Assembly (NCBI RefSeq): GCF_020217025.1
Contig: NZ_JAIWOF010000068.1
Location: 1-10,000, forward strand
DNA: 10,000 nt
From: Flavobacterium sp.
GTDB lineage: Bacteria > Bacteroidota > Bacteroidia > Flavobacteriales > Flavobacteriaceae
Reading direction: 5' to 3'
Part shown: positions 1 through 7,215 of the stretch, piece after piece
Numbering within the stretch: position 1 is the first letter of the stretch
Layout of the letters: every line of letters begins with the position of its first letter
Program-made: the position numbers and the translations under genes
The notes under the pieces: generated by a model
Databases searched by the model: none
What the model was told of the DNA's origin: nothing
What the model saw: the letters and a program-made list of their open reading frames with translations, nothing else

Positions 1-176
1 AAAATCGATTTTTTGCTGATAAAATGTTAATAGATTGTTATAAAATCGTTTTTAAGATGTAAAAAAAGCAATTTTGAGACCTAAATTCAGCTTACTTTAA
101 TCATAAATTTACTCTGGAAGTAAGAAAAGATTTGAGAAGAAGGCAATGTCCTTATCTGATTTTTTTCTTACTTTGT

Positions 177-1076
177 ATGATGAATCAAGAAATAAAAGGG
201 CAATTCCCAAACAACATCCAACTCTTTATAAAAAGAGAGGATTTTTTACATCCCATTATTTCCGGAAATAAATTCAGAAAACTCAAATACAACATTCAAG
301 AAGCACAAAAGTTAGGGCATACCACATGGTTAACTTTTGGTGGTGCTTTTTCTAATCACATTTTAGCGGTTGCAGGAGCTGGAGCAGAAGTTGGATGTAA
401 AACTATCGGAATTATTCGTGGAGAAGAACTCGAAAGTAAAATACATGAAAATCCTACGCTAGCTAAAGCACAAGAATTAGGCATGCAATTCCATTTCGTA
501 AGCCGAACTGCTTATCGTGATAAAGAGTCCAGTTCGTTTATTTCCTACTTACAAGAAAAATGGGGTCCTTTCTATTTAATACCCGAAGGAGGAACCAATG
601 ATTTAGCCATAAAAGGCTGTGAGGAAATTTTAACTTCCGAAGATAAATCGTATTTTACGCACATTGCTTGCGCTGTTGGAACAGGTGGAACGATTTCAGG
701 TTTGATTAATTCTTCAGCCGAAAAACAGCAATTAATTGGATTTTCTTCGTTAAAAGGTGCATTTTTATCTGAGGTAATTCGTAATTTTGTAGTGAAAACG
801 AATTGGAGTATTAGTGATGCCTATCATTTTGGAGGATATGGTAAAGTAACAGACGAATTGATTCAGTTTTTAAATTCGTTTTACAGTCAAACGGCTATTC
901 CATTAGATCCTGTATACACGGGTAAGATGGTTTTCGGAGTTTTAGATTTAATTGAAAAAGGATATTTTCCACCCAATGCTAAAATTCTAATGATTCACAC
1001 CGGTGGTTTGCAAGGAATTAAAGGCATGAATTTTGCTCTAAAAAATAAGAATAAAGAAACAATACAATTTGAATAA
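177..1076 (+). CDS. PLP-dependent ACC deaminase / D-cysteine desulfhydrase family protein
   Basis: The protein has the fold-type II PLP enzyme layout of the 1-aminocyclopropane-1-carboxylate deaminase/D-cysteine desulfhydrase family. Near the N terminus is KREDFLHPIISGNKFRKL, where the Lys of GNKFRKL (about residue 32) is the expected PLP Schiff-base lysine. The substrate-side loop GGAFSNH follows, then PEGGTND, the glycine-rich phosphate-binding loop AVGTGGTISG, and a C-terminal HTGGLQG. The family cleaves small amino acids to a 2-oxo acid and ammonia, and in D-cysteine desulfhydrases also releases sulfide; the true substrate cannot be read from sequence. The frame can be extended to a TTG at 132, but that adds an arginine-rich then hydrophobic stretch foreign to this cytoplasmic family, so I chose the ATG at 177 (299 aa); the adjacent ATG at 180 is equally possible. 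No clear promoter or terminator is visible. The glucosaminidase gene follows 195 bp downstream on the same strand. Confidence 0.87.
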   Translation: MMNQEIKGQFPNNIQLFIKREDFLHPIISGNKFRKLKYNIQEAQKLGHTTWLTFGGAFSNHILAVAGAGAEVGCKTIGIIRGEELESKIHENPTLAKAQELGMQFHFVSRTAYRDKESSSFISYLQEKWGPFYLIPEGGTNDLAIKGCEEILTSEDKSYFTHIACAVGTGGTISGLINSSAEKQQLIGFSSLKGAFLSEVIRNFVVKTNWSISDAYHFGGYGKVTDELIQFLNSFYSQTAIPLDPVYTGKMVFGVLDLIEKGYFPPNAKILMIHTGGLQGIKGMNFALKNKNKETIQFE

Positions 1077-1090
1077 AGAGTATCTAATTT

Positions 1091-1269
1091 ATAAGAACAA
1101 ATAAATTTCCAAATTTAGGATTGTCCCCTCGAGGGGACTACAGGGGTGTAACAATCGTCTTAGAAAAGACAACAAATAAAATATCTCACAAAACATTGTC
1201 CCCTCGAGGGAACTTCAGGGGTGTAACGGATATCATAAAAAAGAGAATAAATAAAACAGCACTAAAAAT
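1091..1269. repeat. 75-bp-period tandem repeat with GC-rich palindromes
   Basis: Two 33-bp copies at 1120-1152 and 1195-1227 match at 31 of 33 positions and lie exactly 75 bp apart. The period continues outside them: the word AACAAATAAA occurs at 1096 and 1171 and, with one change, at 1246, each 75 bp apart, and an AAAAGA word recurs at 1164 and 1239. This looks like a degenerate tandem array of a little over two units. Each unit holds a GC-rich palindrome; copy 1 is perfect (GTCCCCTCGAGGGGAC, 1123-1138), copy 2 has one mispaired position. A distal AGGGGTGTAAC follows in both. It fills the gap between the ACC-deaminase-like gene and the glucosaminidase gene. It resembles REP-type extragenic palindromes, but family membership is inference. 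Confidence 0.85.
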
Positions 1270-1271
1270 AA

Positions 1272-2162
1272 ATGAAAATTAGACTAGCCCTTTTTTTACT
1301 AGCGCTTTTAGTAGTAAGTTGTACCAGTTCGCGCCCTGTGGTGAGAACAACGTCAAAGCCTAAAGTTACCACTAAAAAACAGCCAGTAGCGCAAACAAAA
1401 ACAAAAACAACTACAGCTAAAAAACCTGTTGTAACGAATTCATCAACTAAATCAGCAACATCAGAATCAAAATCAAAAACCGATTCAGAAGTTAGTTTGG
1501 AGGCTACTTCTAATGTAAAAACGTATGCCGAAGAGATTCAAATTTATGTAGCTAATTTTAAAGAAATTGCTCAAAATAATATGAAAGCTCACGGAATTCC
1601 TGCAAGTATTACATTGGCACAAGGAATTTTAGAATCAGGTGCAGGTAAAGGAAAATTAGCAGTAAGTGCCAATAATCACTTCGGAATTAAATGCCATAAA
1701 GAATGGACAGGGGAAAGTGTAAAACACGACGACGATTCAGCTCAAGAATGTTTTAGAAAATATGAAGATCCAGCAGAATCATACCGCGATCATTCGTTGT
1801 TTTTAACTTCACGACCAAGATATTCTAGTTTATTCAAATTAGATAAAGGCGATTATGAGTCTTGGGCAAAAGGATTAAAATCGGCGGGTTATGCAACAGA
1901 TGTAAAATATCCAGAGAAATTGATTGGCTTAATTGAACGTTTCGAATTGTATAAGTACGATAATGAGGTTCTAAGTCGTGATTTTAAACCTGCAAAAAAT
2001 GAAATTATTCTAGCACAAGGCGGAGATTACTACACCATTCAACAAGGCGATACGTTATATTCGCTGTCAAAAAGATTCAATCTTACGGTGGATGATTTGA
2101 AGAAATTAAACAACATGTCAGATAATGCCATTTCTATTGGGCAACAAATCAAAATAAAATAA
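1272..2162 (+). CDS. Lipoprotein glucosaminidase (GH73-like) with C-terminal LysM domain
   Basis: This is a 296-aa cell-envelope peptidoglycan hydrolase. The N terminus is a lipoprotein signal peptide ending in lipobox VVSC, with Cys17 as the lipidated residue. The residues after it (TSSRP) lack the acidic run typical of Bacteroidota surface-export signals, so a periplasm-facing anchor is the better guess. Residues about 20-80 are a Lys/Thr/Ser-rich low-complexity linker. Residues about 88-230 form a glucosaminidase domain (Pfam PF01832 type): [11 protein letters not shown] carries the probable catalytic Glu121, followed by NNHFGIKC and YRDHSLFL. Residues about 253-296 are one LysM module ([17 protein letters not shown]), which binds N-acetylglucosamine polymers. 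The likely role is cutting glycan strands during wall growth or separation. The stop codon overlaps the next gene's ATG by one base (TAATG), so hemL is probably co-transcribed and translationally coupled. No TAnnTTTG element was seen upstream. Confidence 0.9.
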   Translation: MKIRLALFLLALLVVSCTSSRPVVRTTSKPKVTTKKQPVAQTKTKTTTAKKPVVTNSSTKSATSESKSKTDSEVSLEATSNVKTYAEEIQIYVANFKEIAQNNMKAHGIPASITLAQGILESGAGKGKLAVSANNHFGIKCHKEWTGESVKHDDDSAQECFRKYEDPAESYRDHSLFLTSRPRYSSLFKLDKGDYESWAKGLKSAGYATDVKYPEKLIGLIERFELYKYDNEVLSRDFKPAKNEIILAQGGDYYTIQQGDTLYSLSKRFNLTVDDLKKLNNMSDNAISIGQQIKIK

Positions 2163-3448
2163 TGATATATAAAAGAAGTAGCGAACTATTTGTAGAAGCT
2201 AACAAAGTAATTCCTGGAGGTGTAAATTCTCCAGTAAGAGCATTTAAAGGAGTAGGAGGTACTCCTATTTTTGCAAAAGAAGCAAAAGGAGCCTATTTAT
2301 ATGATGAAGATGGCAACCGATTAATAGATTACATCAACTCGTGGGGACCTATGATTTTAGGGCATGCTTATGAACCAGTTGTAAACGCGGTTATTGAAAA
2401 AGCTAAAAAAGGTACTTCCTTTGGAATGCCAACAGAATTAGAAACGCAGATTGCGCAATTAGCAGTTTCTATGGTGCCTAATATCGATAAAATCCGTTTT
2501 GTAAATTCAGGTACAGAAGCTTGTATGAGTGCGATTCGTTTGGCACGTGGCTATACAAAGCGCGATAAAATCATCAAATTTTCAGGATGCTATCACGGAC
2601 ATTCCGATTCGTTTTTAATAGCAGCAGGAAGTGGTTTGAGTACGTTTGGTGTGCCAAATTCGCCTGGGGTAACACAAGGTACTGCAAAAGATACTTTATT
2701 AGCGTCTTATAACGATATTGAGAATGTAAAAGCCTTGTTTGAAGCGAATAAAAATGAAATTGCAGCCATTATAATCGAACCTGTTGCAGGAAATATGGGG
2801 TGCATTCCGCCAGCAAAAGGGTTTTTAGAAGCACTAAGAGCTGTTTGTACAGAAAACGGAGCCTTGCTTATTTTTGATGAAGTAATGACGGGATTCCGCT
2901 TGGCAAAAGGAGGAGCTCAAGAATTATTCGGAATTCAAGCCGATATAGTTTGCTTTGGTAAAGTAATTGGAGGAGGATTACCAGTAGGTGCTTTCGCTGC
3001 CAGAGAAGAAATCATGAATTATTTAGCACCACTTGGTCCGGTGTATCAAGCAGGAACTTTATCAGGAAATCCATTAGCCATGGCTGCTGGATTAGAAATG
3101 TTGAAAGCACTGAATGCGGATGCTGATATTTTTAAACGTTTAGATGAAAAAACAGCATACTTAGAAAACGGAATCCGAAAAGTGTTAACCGATGCTAATG
3201 TTGTGTTTACCATCAACAGAGTAGGTTCTATGATATCGGTTCATTTTGATGCCAATCCAGTTTATGATTTTACTACGGCTAAAAATGGAGATAACGAAAC
3301 GTTTAAGAAGTTCTTCCACGGATTGTTAAATAGAGGAATTTATATTGCGCCTTCCGCTTATGAAACTTGGTTTATCACCGATGCATTAACTTATGAAGAT
3401 TTAGATTTTACAATTAATGCAATAGCAGAAACTGCAAGAGAGTTATAA
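2162..3448 (+). CDS. hemL: Glutamate-1-semialdehyde 2,1-aminomutase
   Basis: HemL converts glutamate-1-semialdehyde to 5-aminolevulinate, the committed precursor of heme and other tetrapyrroles in the C5 pathway; it is cytoplasmic and uses PLP/PMP. The 428-aa length is normal for the family. Visible hallmarks are the N-terminal [25 protein letters not shown], the cofactor phosphate-contact segment [15 protein letters not shown] (about 115-129), [21 protein letters not shown], the FDEVMTGFR aspartate segment, and [14 protein letters not shown] with Lys267 as the PLP lysine (Lys265 in the E. coli enzyme). The start ATG overlaps the stop of the preceding glucosaminidase gene by one base. A strong hairpin terminator begins immediately after the stop codon, so hemL is the last gene of its transcript. 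Confidence 0.97.
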   Translation: MIYKRSSELFVEANKVIPGGVNSPVRAFKGVGGTPIFAKEAKGAYLYDEDGNRLIDYINSWGPMILGHAYEPVVNAVIEKAKKGTSFGMPTELETQIAQLAVSMVPNIDKIRFVNSGTEACMSAIRLARGYTKRDKIIKFSGCYHGHSDSFLIAAGSGLSTFGVPNSPGVTQGTAKDTLLASYNDIENVKALFEANKNEIAAIIIEPVAGNMGCIPPAKGFLEALRAVCTENGALLIFDEVMTGFRLAKGGAQELFGIQADIVCFGKVIGGGLPVGAFAAREEIMNYLAPLGPVYQAGTLSGNPLAMAAGLEMLKALNADADIFKRLDEKTAYLENGIRKVLTDANVVFTINRVGSMISVHFDANPVYDFTTAKNGDNETFKKFFHGLLNRGIYIAPSAYETWFITDALTYEDLDFTINAIAETAREL

Positions 3449-3482
3449 AAAAAATGTCCCGATATAATCGGGACATTTTTTT
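3449..3482. terminator. Bidirectional rho-independent terminator between hemL and the 108-aa gene
   Basis: A 9-bp perfect stem TGTCCCGAT/ATCGGGACA with loop ATA is flanked by an A-run on the left and a T-run on the right, so it can terminate transcripts from both sides. It starts directly after the hemL stop, and its T-run overlaps the stop codon of the convergent minus-strand gene. Confidence 0.93.
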
Positions 3483-3807
3483 ATTTAATTAAATTATCAT
3501 AAAGAGCTTTATTGCTTTTAAGTTTTCTTAACTGCTCAGGAGAAAGAGAGCCTTCAATTTTACTTTTCATAATGGAATAAACTTCATTTCTTTCCTTATC
3601 AGAAGTAGCTTTGGCTAAATTTACGTGTTTATAAACTAATAAATCATACAAGCCATTTTCTAAATTGCTCTCCAAAGGAATCACTTTTACCAATTCATTT
3701 AATTCTAACTTTGCGGCCATTTTAGGATCATTTGATTTTTGATCTTGAGCAAAAGATAAAGCGCTAAACGCAAAGAATAATACTAGAGAAAAGACTATTT
3801 TTTTCAT
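3481..3807 (-). CDS. Small secreted hypothetical protein, 108 aa
   Basis: I do not recognise a named family. The protein starts with a clear Sec signal peptide (MKKIVFSLVLFFAFSALSFA, cleavage before QDQK). The mature part is about 88 aa, has no cysteine, is predicted mostly helical and charged, and contains LSPEQLRKL at about residues 88-96. That motif resembles the LTxxQ-type motif of Spy/CpxP-like periplasmic proteins and echoes the LTPEQ and LKPEQ motifs of the neighbouring 143-aa protein, so a distant relation or shared role in periplasmic stress is possible but unproven. It is likely periplasmic. It has its own well-formed promoter 33-64 bp upstream and ends in the terminator shared with hemL. 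Confidence 0.8.
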   Translation of the reverse strand: MKKIVFSLVLFFAFSALSFAQDQKSNDPKMAAKLELNELVKVIPLESNLENGLYDLLVYKHVNLAKATSDKERNEVYSIMKSKIEGSLSPEQLRKLKSNKALYDNLIK

Positions 3808-3839
3808 AATTTAAATACAGTTGATTTTTTTTGGTTTGT

Positions 3840-3871
3840 CAAATCTAAATTAAATTTGAGATTAAAACAAA
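3840..3871 (-). promoter_or_regulatory. Bacteroidota-type promoter of the 108-aa gene
   Basis: On the minus strand TTTG (3871-3868) and TAGATTTG (3847-3840) are separated by exactly 20 nt, an exact match to the known Bacteroidota primary-sigma consensus TTTG-N17-23-TAnnTTTG. The expected start site is near 3835, giving a leader of roughly 28 nt before the ATG. The promoter begins shortly after the stop codon of the upstream 143-aa gene. Confidence 0.75.
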
Positions 3872-3889
3872 ACATTTTGTCAAAAATAA

Positions 3890-4321
3890 TTAATTACCTC
3901 TGCGCTCTTTTACTCTTTTTTGCATTTTTTCTTTTGCTTGTGCTGTTTTTTCATCAAGATTCTCTTCCCATTTTTTGTATTGTTCTGGCTTTAAGATTTT
4001 TTTCATTTTGGCTTTCATTTCAATTTGATTGTCTAACATCTCATTTTTCATTTCAAATCTTTCGTCAGCAGATGGTTTTTCACCTTTTTCTTTTTTAGCT
4101 TTCATTTCGGCCATTTTGGCTTCTCTTTTTTTCGCTTGCTCTAACAAAATGGTTTTTACTTCTTTTTGTTGTTGTGCATCCAAATCTAAATCGAGAGTCA
4201 TCTTCTTAACATGAAGTTCGCTTTGCTGTTCTGGTGTTAACTTCTCTCTTCCTTGTTTTCTGTCTTGTGCAAAGGTTAATGTTGTCATCACTAAAGCAAT
4301 TGCTAAAATTAATTTTTTCAT
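3890..4321 (-). CDS. Spy/CpxP-like (LTxxQ) periplasmic protein
   Basis: This 143-aa protein has a signal peptide (MKKLILAIALVMTTLTFA, then QD) and a strongly charged, Lys/Glu/Met-rich, almost entirely helical mature region. Two copies of the family's repeated motif are visible: LTPEQQ at residues 28-33 and LKPEQYKKW at 110-118, about 80 residues apart, as in Spy/CpxP-type proteins where LTxxQ repeats frame a helical hairpin. Family members are periplasmic chaperones or stress-sensor partners; which role applies here is not visible. The long charged helix (about 60-108) could form a coiled coil. The 108-aa secreted gene lies 82 bp downstream with its own promoter and no terminator between them. 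The gene upstream is separated by a terminator, so this one must have its own promoter, but no TAnnTTTG box is seen. Confidence 0.8.
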   Translation of the reverse strand: MKKLILAIALVMTTLTFAQDRKQGREKLTPEQQSELHVKKMTLDLDLDAQQQKEVKTILLEQAKKREAKMAEMKAKKEKGEKPSADERFEMKNEMLDNQIEMKAKMKKILKPEQYKKWEENLDEKTAQAKEKMQKRVKERRGN

Positions 4322-4349
4322 CTTTTCGTTTTTTTAATTGTTTGATGAT

Positions 4350-4375
4350 AAGACGCTGAAAAAAGAAAAAGGTTT
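4350..4375 (-). promoter_or_regulatory. Possible ECF-sigma-type promoter of the Spy-like gene
   Basis: On the minus strand AAACC (4375-4371) and CGTCTT (4355-4350) are separated by 15 nt, reminiscent of ECF-sigma promoters (AAC-type -35 and CGTC-type -10). It lies 28 bp from the ATG. No primary-sigma TAnnTTTG box is visible in the same gap. The match is short and the call is tentative. Confidence 0.25.
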
Positions 4376-4385
4376 AATTTAAAAT

Positions 4386-4422
4386 AAAAAAAAAAGGAAC
4401 TCATTTGAGTTCCTTTTTTTTT
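4386..4422. terminator. Rho-independent terminator downstream of the T9SS-cargo gene
   Basis: Stem GGAACTCA/TGAGTTCC (4396-4413), preceded by a ten-base A-run and followed by a T-run. On the minus strand it follows directly on the stop codon of the 285-aa gene, with a T-run after the stem. The symmetry would also allow plus-strand termination. Confidence 0.9.
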
Positions 4423-5278
4423 ATTCCTTTATTATCTTGATAATTTTTTCACCGTCTTCAGCTTTTATTTTAACAACATAATTGCCTTTAGCTAGTGATG
4501 TGACATCTATTTTTGCCTCTTTATTGTTGATTTCAAAATGCATTACAGATTGACCAATTAAGTTGAAAATTTCTAAACTTCTAATTGTATCATCATGAGT
4601 AATAGTAAAAGTGTTTTTGACTGGATTGGGATAAAAAGTTAAAGAACTTTTCACATTCTCATCAATAGATAATGCTTCTGTATATACTAAAGATACATCA
4701 TCAATTGCTCCAAAACCTCTAGGGTTTACATCATCACTTACAAAAGTAAAAACAAGATTTGTTGTTGTTCCAGCTAAACTATTAGGTAAAGTTACAGTTT
4801 GATTAGTGAAAGTCAATACAGCAGCATTTGGATAAGGACCAAATTGAGTAGTGCCTGATGTAAATAGATTTCCATTCGTTGGAGTTCCAGTACCAGTTGA
4901 AACAGTTATGTAATCGTAATAGGTGCTACCAGTAAAGTCAGAAACTTCTTGTTTGTATTTAAAATTTAATACGATATTAGTTGCTCCAGCAGGAATAGTT
5001 ATGGGTCTATACAAATGAACTGTTCTTGCCGAGTTATTATTACCTACAGTTGTTTCGCTATTGCCAATAAATGCAGCTCTTGCGCCAGTAAATCCTGTTT
5101 GTCCTGTTCCGCAATACCATTTTTTGTTTGCGCCAGATTGTTGTGCCGTTAACCAGCCATTGGAATCAAAAGTTGCACCAGTCTCAAATCCACCGTCACC
5201 AGCAGGATCTATTAGTGTAACTTGTCCAAAGCTTAAAATAGAAGAGCTTAACGTAAGAAATAAAATAATTTTTTTCAT
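4421..5278 (-). CDS. Secreted protein with T9SS type A sorting domain
   Basis: This 285-aa protein has a signal peptide (residues 1-18 or 19, ending SFG before Q) and a beta-rich extracellular region (about 20-200) with many Thr, Gly and Asn residues. That region ends in GFGAIDDVSLVYT, a phrase typical of MAM-like or jelly-roll adhesion/binding modules in Bacteroidota. Residues about 204-285 form a T9SS C-terminal sorting domain (TIGR04183 type): FYPNPVKNTFTI, then LEIFNLIGQSV, IDVTSLAKGNYVVKI and a lysine-rich end KIIKIIKE. The protein is therefore expected to cross the outer membrane by the type IX system, with the tail removed and the protein released or anchored to the surface. No catalytic motif is recognisable; a carbohydrate-binding or adhesin role is only inference. 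It has its own terminator and a putative promoter upstream. Confidence 0.88.
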   Translation of the reverse strand: MKKIILFLTLSSSILSFGQVTLIDPAGDGGFETGATFDSNGWLTAQQSGANKKWYCGTGQTGFTGARAAFIGNSETTVGNNNSARTVHLYRPITIPAGATNIVLNFKYKQEVSDFTGSTYYDYITVSTGTGTPTNGNLFTSGTTQFGPYPNAAVLTFTNQTVTLPNSLAGTTTNLVFTFVSDDVNPRGFGAIDDVSLVYTEALSIDENVKSSLTFYPNPVKNTFTITHDDTIRSLEIFNLIGQSVMHFEINNKEAKIDVTSLAKGNYVVKIKAEDGEKIIKIIKE

Positions 5279-5312
5279 TTTTTTTTTGAAATTTTAGAGA
5301 GTTAATTTTGGG

Positions 5313-5344
5313 CAAAAATAAAAAAAAAAGACTTCAATTACGAA
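5313..5344 (-). promoter_or_regulatory. Putative promoter of the T9SS-cargo gene
   Basis: On the minus strand TATTTTTG (5320-5313) matches the -7 consensus TAnnTTTG. TTCG (5344-5341), one base off TTTG, lies at the consensus spacing of 20 nt. The expected leader is about 30 nt. Both boxes lie inside the lysS terminator region. Confidence 0.5.
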
Positions 5345-5348
5345 GTCT
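5320..5348 (-). terminator. Rho-independent terminator of lysS
   Basis: Stem AGACTTC/GAAGTCT (5329-5348) with a 6-nt loop. On the minus strand it is followed by a ten-base T-run (complement of 5320-5329). It lies 13 bp after the lysS stop codon. Confidence 0.85.
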
Positions 5349-5361
5349 CTATTTTTATATG

Positions 5362-7059
5362 TTATTTTCCAGTGTAAACAGCTATTTTATTTTCGCCATT
5401 AACTTCTATCCTGAGTAAACCATGCTTGCTTAATCCTTTACTAGCAGCATCCCATTTTTTACCGCTCAATTCCGATTTTATTTTTAAATCACCAATCGAA
5501 ATTCCTTCGTTAGCTTTTAAAATTTCGATAATGTGTTTTTCATCTTCCGTTAATTCTGGACCTTTTTTCTCTGGACGCATTTGCGGGAAAAACAACACTT
5601 CTTGAATCGATTGATTGTTGGTTAAGAACATAATCAAACGATCCATTCCAATTCCTAAACCAGAAGTTGGAGGCATTCCATATTCTAAAGCTCTTAAGAA
5701 ATCTTCATCGATAATTCCGTTAGCTTCGTCATCACCTTTTGCGGCTAAAGCCATTTGGTTTTCAAAACGTTCTCTTTGGTCAATTGGGTCGTTTAATTCC
5801 GAATACGCATTTGCGATTTCTTTTCCACAAACCATTAATTCAAAACGTTCTGTTAATTCAGGATTATCTCGGTGCGATTTACATAAAGGCGACATTTCTT
5901 TTGGGTAATCCGTAATGAACGTTGGCTGAATAAAGTTGCCTTCGCATTTTTCACCAAAAATTTCATCAATTAATTTTCCTTTACCCATGGTGTCGTTCAC
6001 TTCGATTCCCATTGATTTTGCAGCTTCGCGCAATTCATCTTCCGATTTTCCAGTAATGTCAAATCCTGTAAATTGTTTGATGGCATCGGTCATCGTTACT
6101 CTTGCATAAGGTGCTTTGAAGTTTACTTTGTGTTCGCCAAAAGTAGCTTCAGTTGTTCCGTTTACTTGAGTAGCACAATATTCTAATAAATTTTCAGTCA
6201 TTTCCATCATCCAGTTGTAGTCTTTGTAAGCTACATAAATTTCCATTGCAGTAAATTCTGGATTATGCGTTCTGTCCATTCCTTCGTTACGGAAGTTTTT
6301 TGAAAATTCGTAAACACCATCAAATCCACCAACGATTAATCTTTTCAAATATAATTCGTTAGCAATTCGCATGTACAATGGAATATCTAAACTGTTATGA
6401 TGCGTAATAAACGGACGTGCTGCCGCTCCACCAGGAATCGATTGCAATACCGGAGTTTCCACTTCCATGTAACCCGCTTCATTGAAAAAGGTTCTCATAG
6501 CAGTGAACAATTTGGTTCTCTTCATAAAAACTTCTTTCACATGTGGGTTTACCACTAAATCCACGTAACGCATACGGTAACGCAATTCTGGGTCGGTAAA
6601 AGCGTCAAACACATGACCTTCTTCGTCAGTTTTTGGTAACGGAAGCGGTTTTAACGTTTTGCTCAACATTTTAAAATCATCCACACGAACGCACATCGCG
6701 CCCACTTTTGTTATGAATAATTCACCTTCAATTCCAATAAAATCACCTAAATCGGTTAATTTTTTGAAAACTTGGTTGTAAAGCGTTTTATCTTCACCTT
6801 CGCAAAGCACATCACGATTAAAATACAACTGAATTCTTCCTTCGCTGTCTTGTAATTCAGCAAACGAAGCTTTTCCTTGATCACGAACACTCATCAAACG
6901 TCCAGCCAAAATAACCTTCTTACCTTCTTCAAAATTTTCCTTCACTTGCTTTGAAGTGTGATTCACCGGAAATAAATCCGCTGGATAAGGGTTAATTCCA
7001 AGTTCGCGTAAAGCGTTTAGTTTGTCTCTTCTAATGATTTCTTGTTCCGAAAGTTGCAT
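5362..7059 (-). CDS. lysS: Lysine--tRNA ligase (class II)
   Basis: LysS activates lysine with ATP and charges tRNA-Lys in the cytoplasm. The 565-aa protein has an N-terminal anticodon-binding OB fold (about 49-135, with VILAGRLMSVRDQGKASFAELQD), then the class II catalytic core. Motif 1 lies around 178-210 (FMKRTKLFTAMRTFFNEAGY), motif 2 at 256-273 (FRNEGMDRTHNPEFTAME), and motif 3 at 467-482 (GLGIGMDRLIMFLTNN). Lysine-site segments such as ELYLKRLIVGGFDGVYEF are intact. The E. coli enzyme (about 505 aa) ends just after the FFPQMRP segment; here about 65 further residues (501-565) form a compact charged module of winged-helix appearance. As far as I recall such a tail is usual in Bacteroidota LysS. 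The gene is monocistronic, between its own terminator and a TATCTTTG promoter box, and divergent from lipB. Confidence 0.97.
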   Translation of the reverse strand: MQLSEQEIIRRDKLNALRELGINPYPADLFPVNHTSKQVKENFEEGKKVILAGRLMSVRDQGKASFAELQDSEGRIQLYFNRDVLCEGEDKTLYNQVFKKLTDLGDFIGIEGELFITKVGAMCVRVDDFKMLSKTLKPLPLPKTDEEGHVFDAFTDPELRYRMRYVDLVVNPHVKEVFMKRTKLFTAMRTFFNEAGYMEVETPVLQSIPGGAAARPFITHHNSLDIPLYMRIANELYLKRLIVGGFDGVYEFSKNFRNEGMDRTHNPEFTAMEIYVAYKDYNWMMEMTENLLEYCATQVNGTTEATFGEHKVNFKAPYARVTMTDAIKQFTGFDITGKSEDELREAAKSMGIEVNDTMGKGKLIDEIFGEKCEGNFIQPTFITDYPKEMSPLCKSHRDNPELTERFELMVCGKEIANAYSELNDPIDQRERFENQMALAAKGDDEANGIIDEDFLRALEYGMPPTSGLGIGMDRLIMFLTNNQSIQEVLFFPQMRPEKKGPELTEDEKHIIEILKANEGISIGDLKIKSELSGKKWDAASKGLSKHGLLRIEVNGENKIAVYTGK

Positions 7060-7078
7060 AGTATTGTATTTAAGCGTG

Positions 7079-7086
7079 CAAAGATA
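7079..7086 (-). promoter_or_regulatory. -7 promoter element of lysS
   Basis: TATCTTTG on the minus strand matches TAnnTTTG exactly and lies 20 bp upstream of the lysS ATG, implying a short leader of about 15 nt. No convincing TTTG is present at the -33 position. Confidence 0.6.
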
Positions 7087-7092
7087 GGTATT

Positions 7093-7156
7093 AGTTTAAA
7101 AGTTTAAAAGTTTAGAGTTAAAAAAACCTTTTGCCTAATCCCTTTTGCCTTTTACC
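7093..7156. repeat. Short tandem repeats in the lysS-lipB intergenic region
   Basis: Three 8-bp copies of AGTTTAAA (7093-7116, the last one AGTTTAGA) are followed by CCTTTTGCCT at 7127-7136 and 7141-7150 and a variant CCTTTTACC at 7148-7156. This low-complexity stretch sits between the two divergent promoters; no function is apparent. Confidence 0.7.
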
Positions 7157-7175
7157 AAATTTTAAGAACTATTCG

Positions 7176-7183
7176 TATCTTTG
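7176..7183 (+). promoter_or_regulatory. -7 promoter element of lipB
   Basis: TATCTTTG matches TAnnTTTG exactly and is the same sequence, with the same following C, as the lysS box on the other strand. The -33 position holds only a weak match (TTAC at 7152-7155 with 20-nt spacing). The implied start site near 7188 gives lipB a leader of about 120 nt, unusually long for this window. Confidence 0.6.
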
Positions 7184-7215
7184 CTTCACTTTTCAAAAAC
7201 ACAATTTCGGTTGTT

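Noticed and set aside
1..12. Palindrome AAAATCGATTTT at the window edge
   Set aside because: Too short and AT-rich to be a meaningful hairpin, and cut by the window edge.
3..62. Frame open from the window edge to a TAA at 60-62, possibly the tail of an upstream gene
   Set aside because: Only 19 residues (ending KIVFKM) with no recognisable motif; too short to support as a gene end.
132..176. TTG-initiated 15-residue N-terminal extension of the ACC-deaminase-like gene
   Set aside because: It encodes an RRR-plus-hydrophobic stretch not expected in this cytoplasmic enzyme, and ATG codons at 177 and 180 fit the family N terminus better.
3856..4214. Plus-strand ORFs of 80 and 61 codons
   Set aside because: They lie antisense to the Spy-like gene and reflect its Lys/Glu-rich codons; no start context or protein features.
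5615..5908. Plus-strand 97-codon ORF
   Set aside because: Antisense shadow of the lysS catalytic core.
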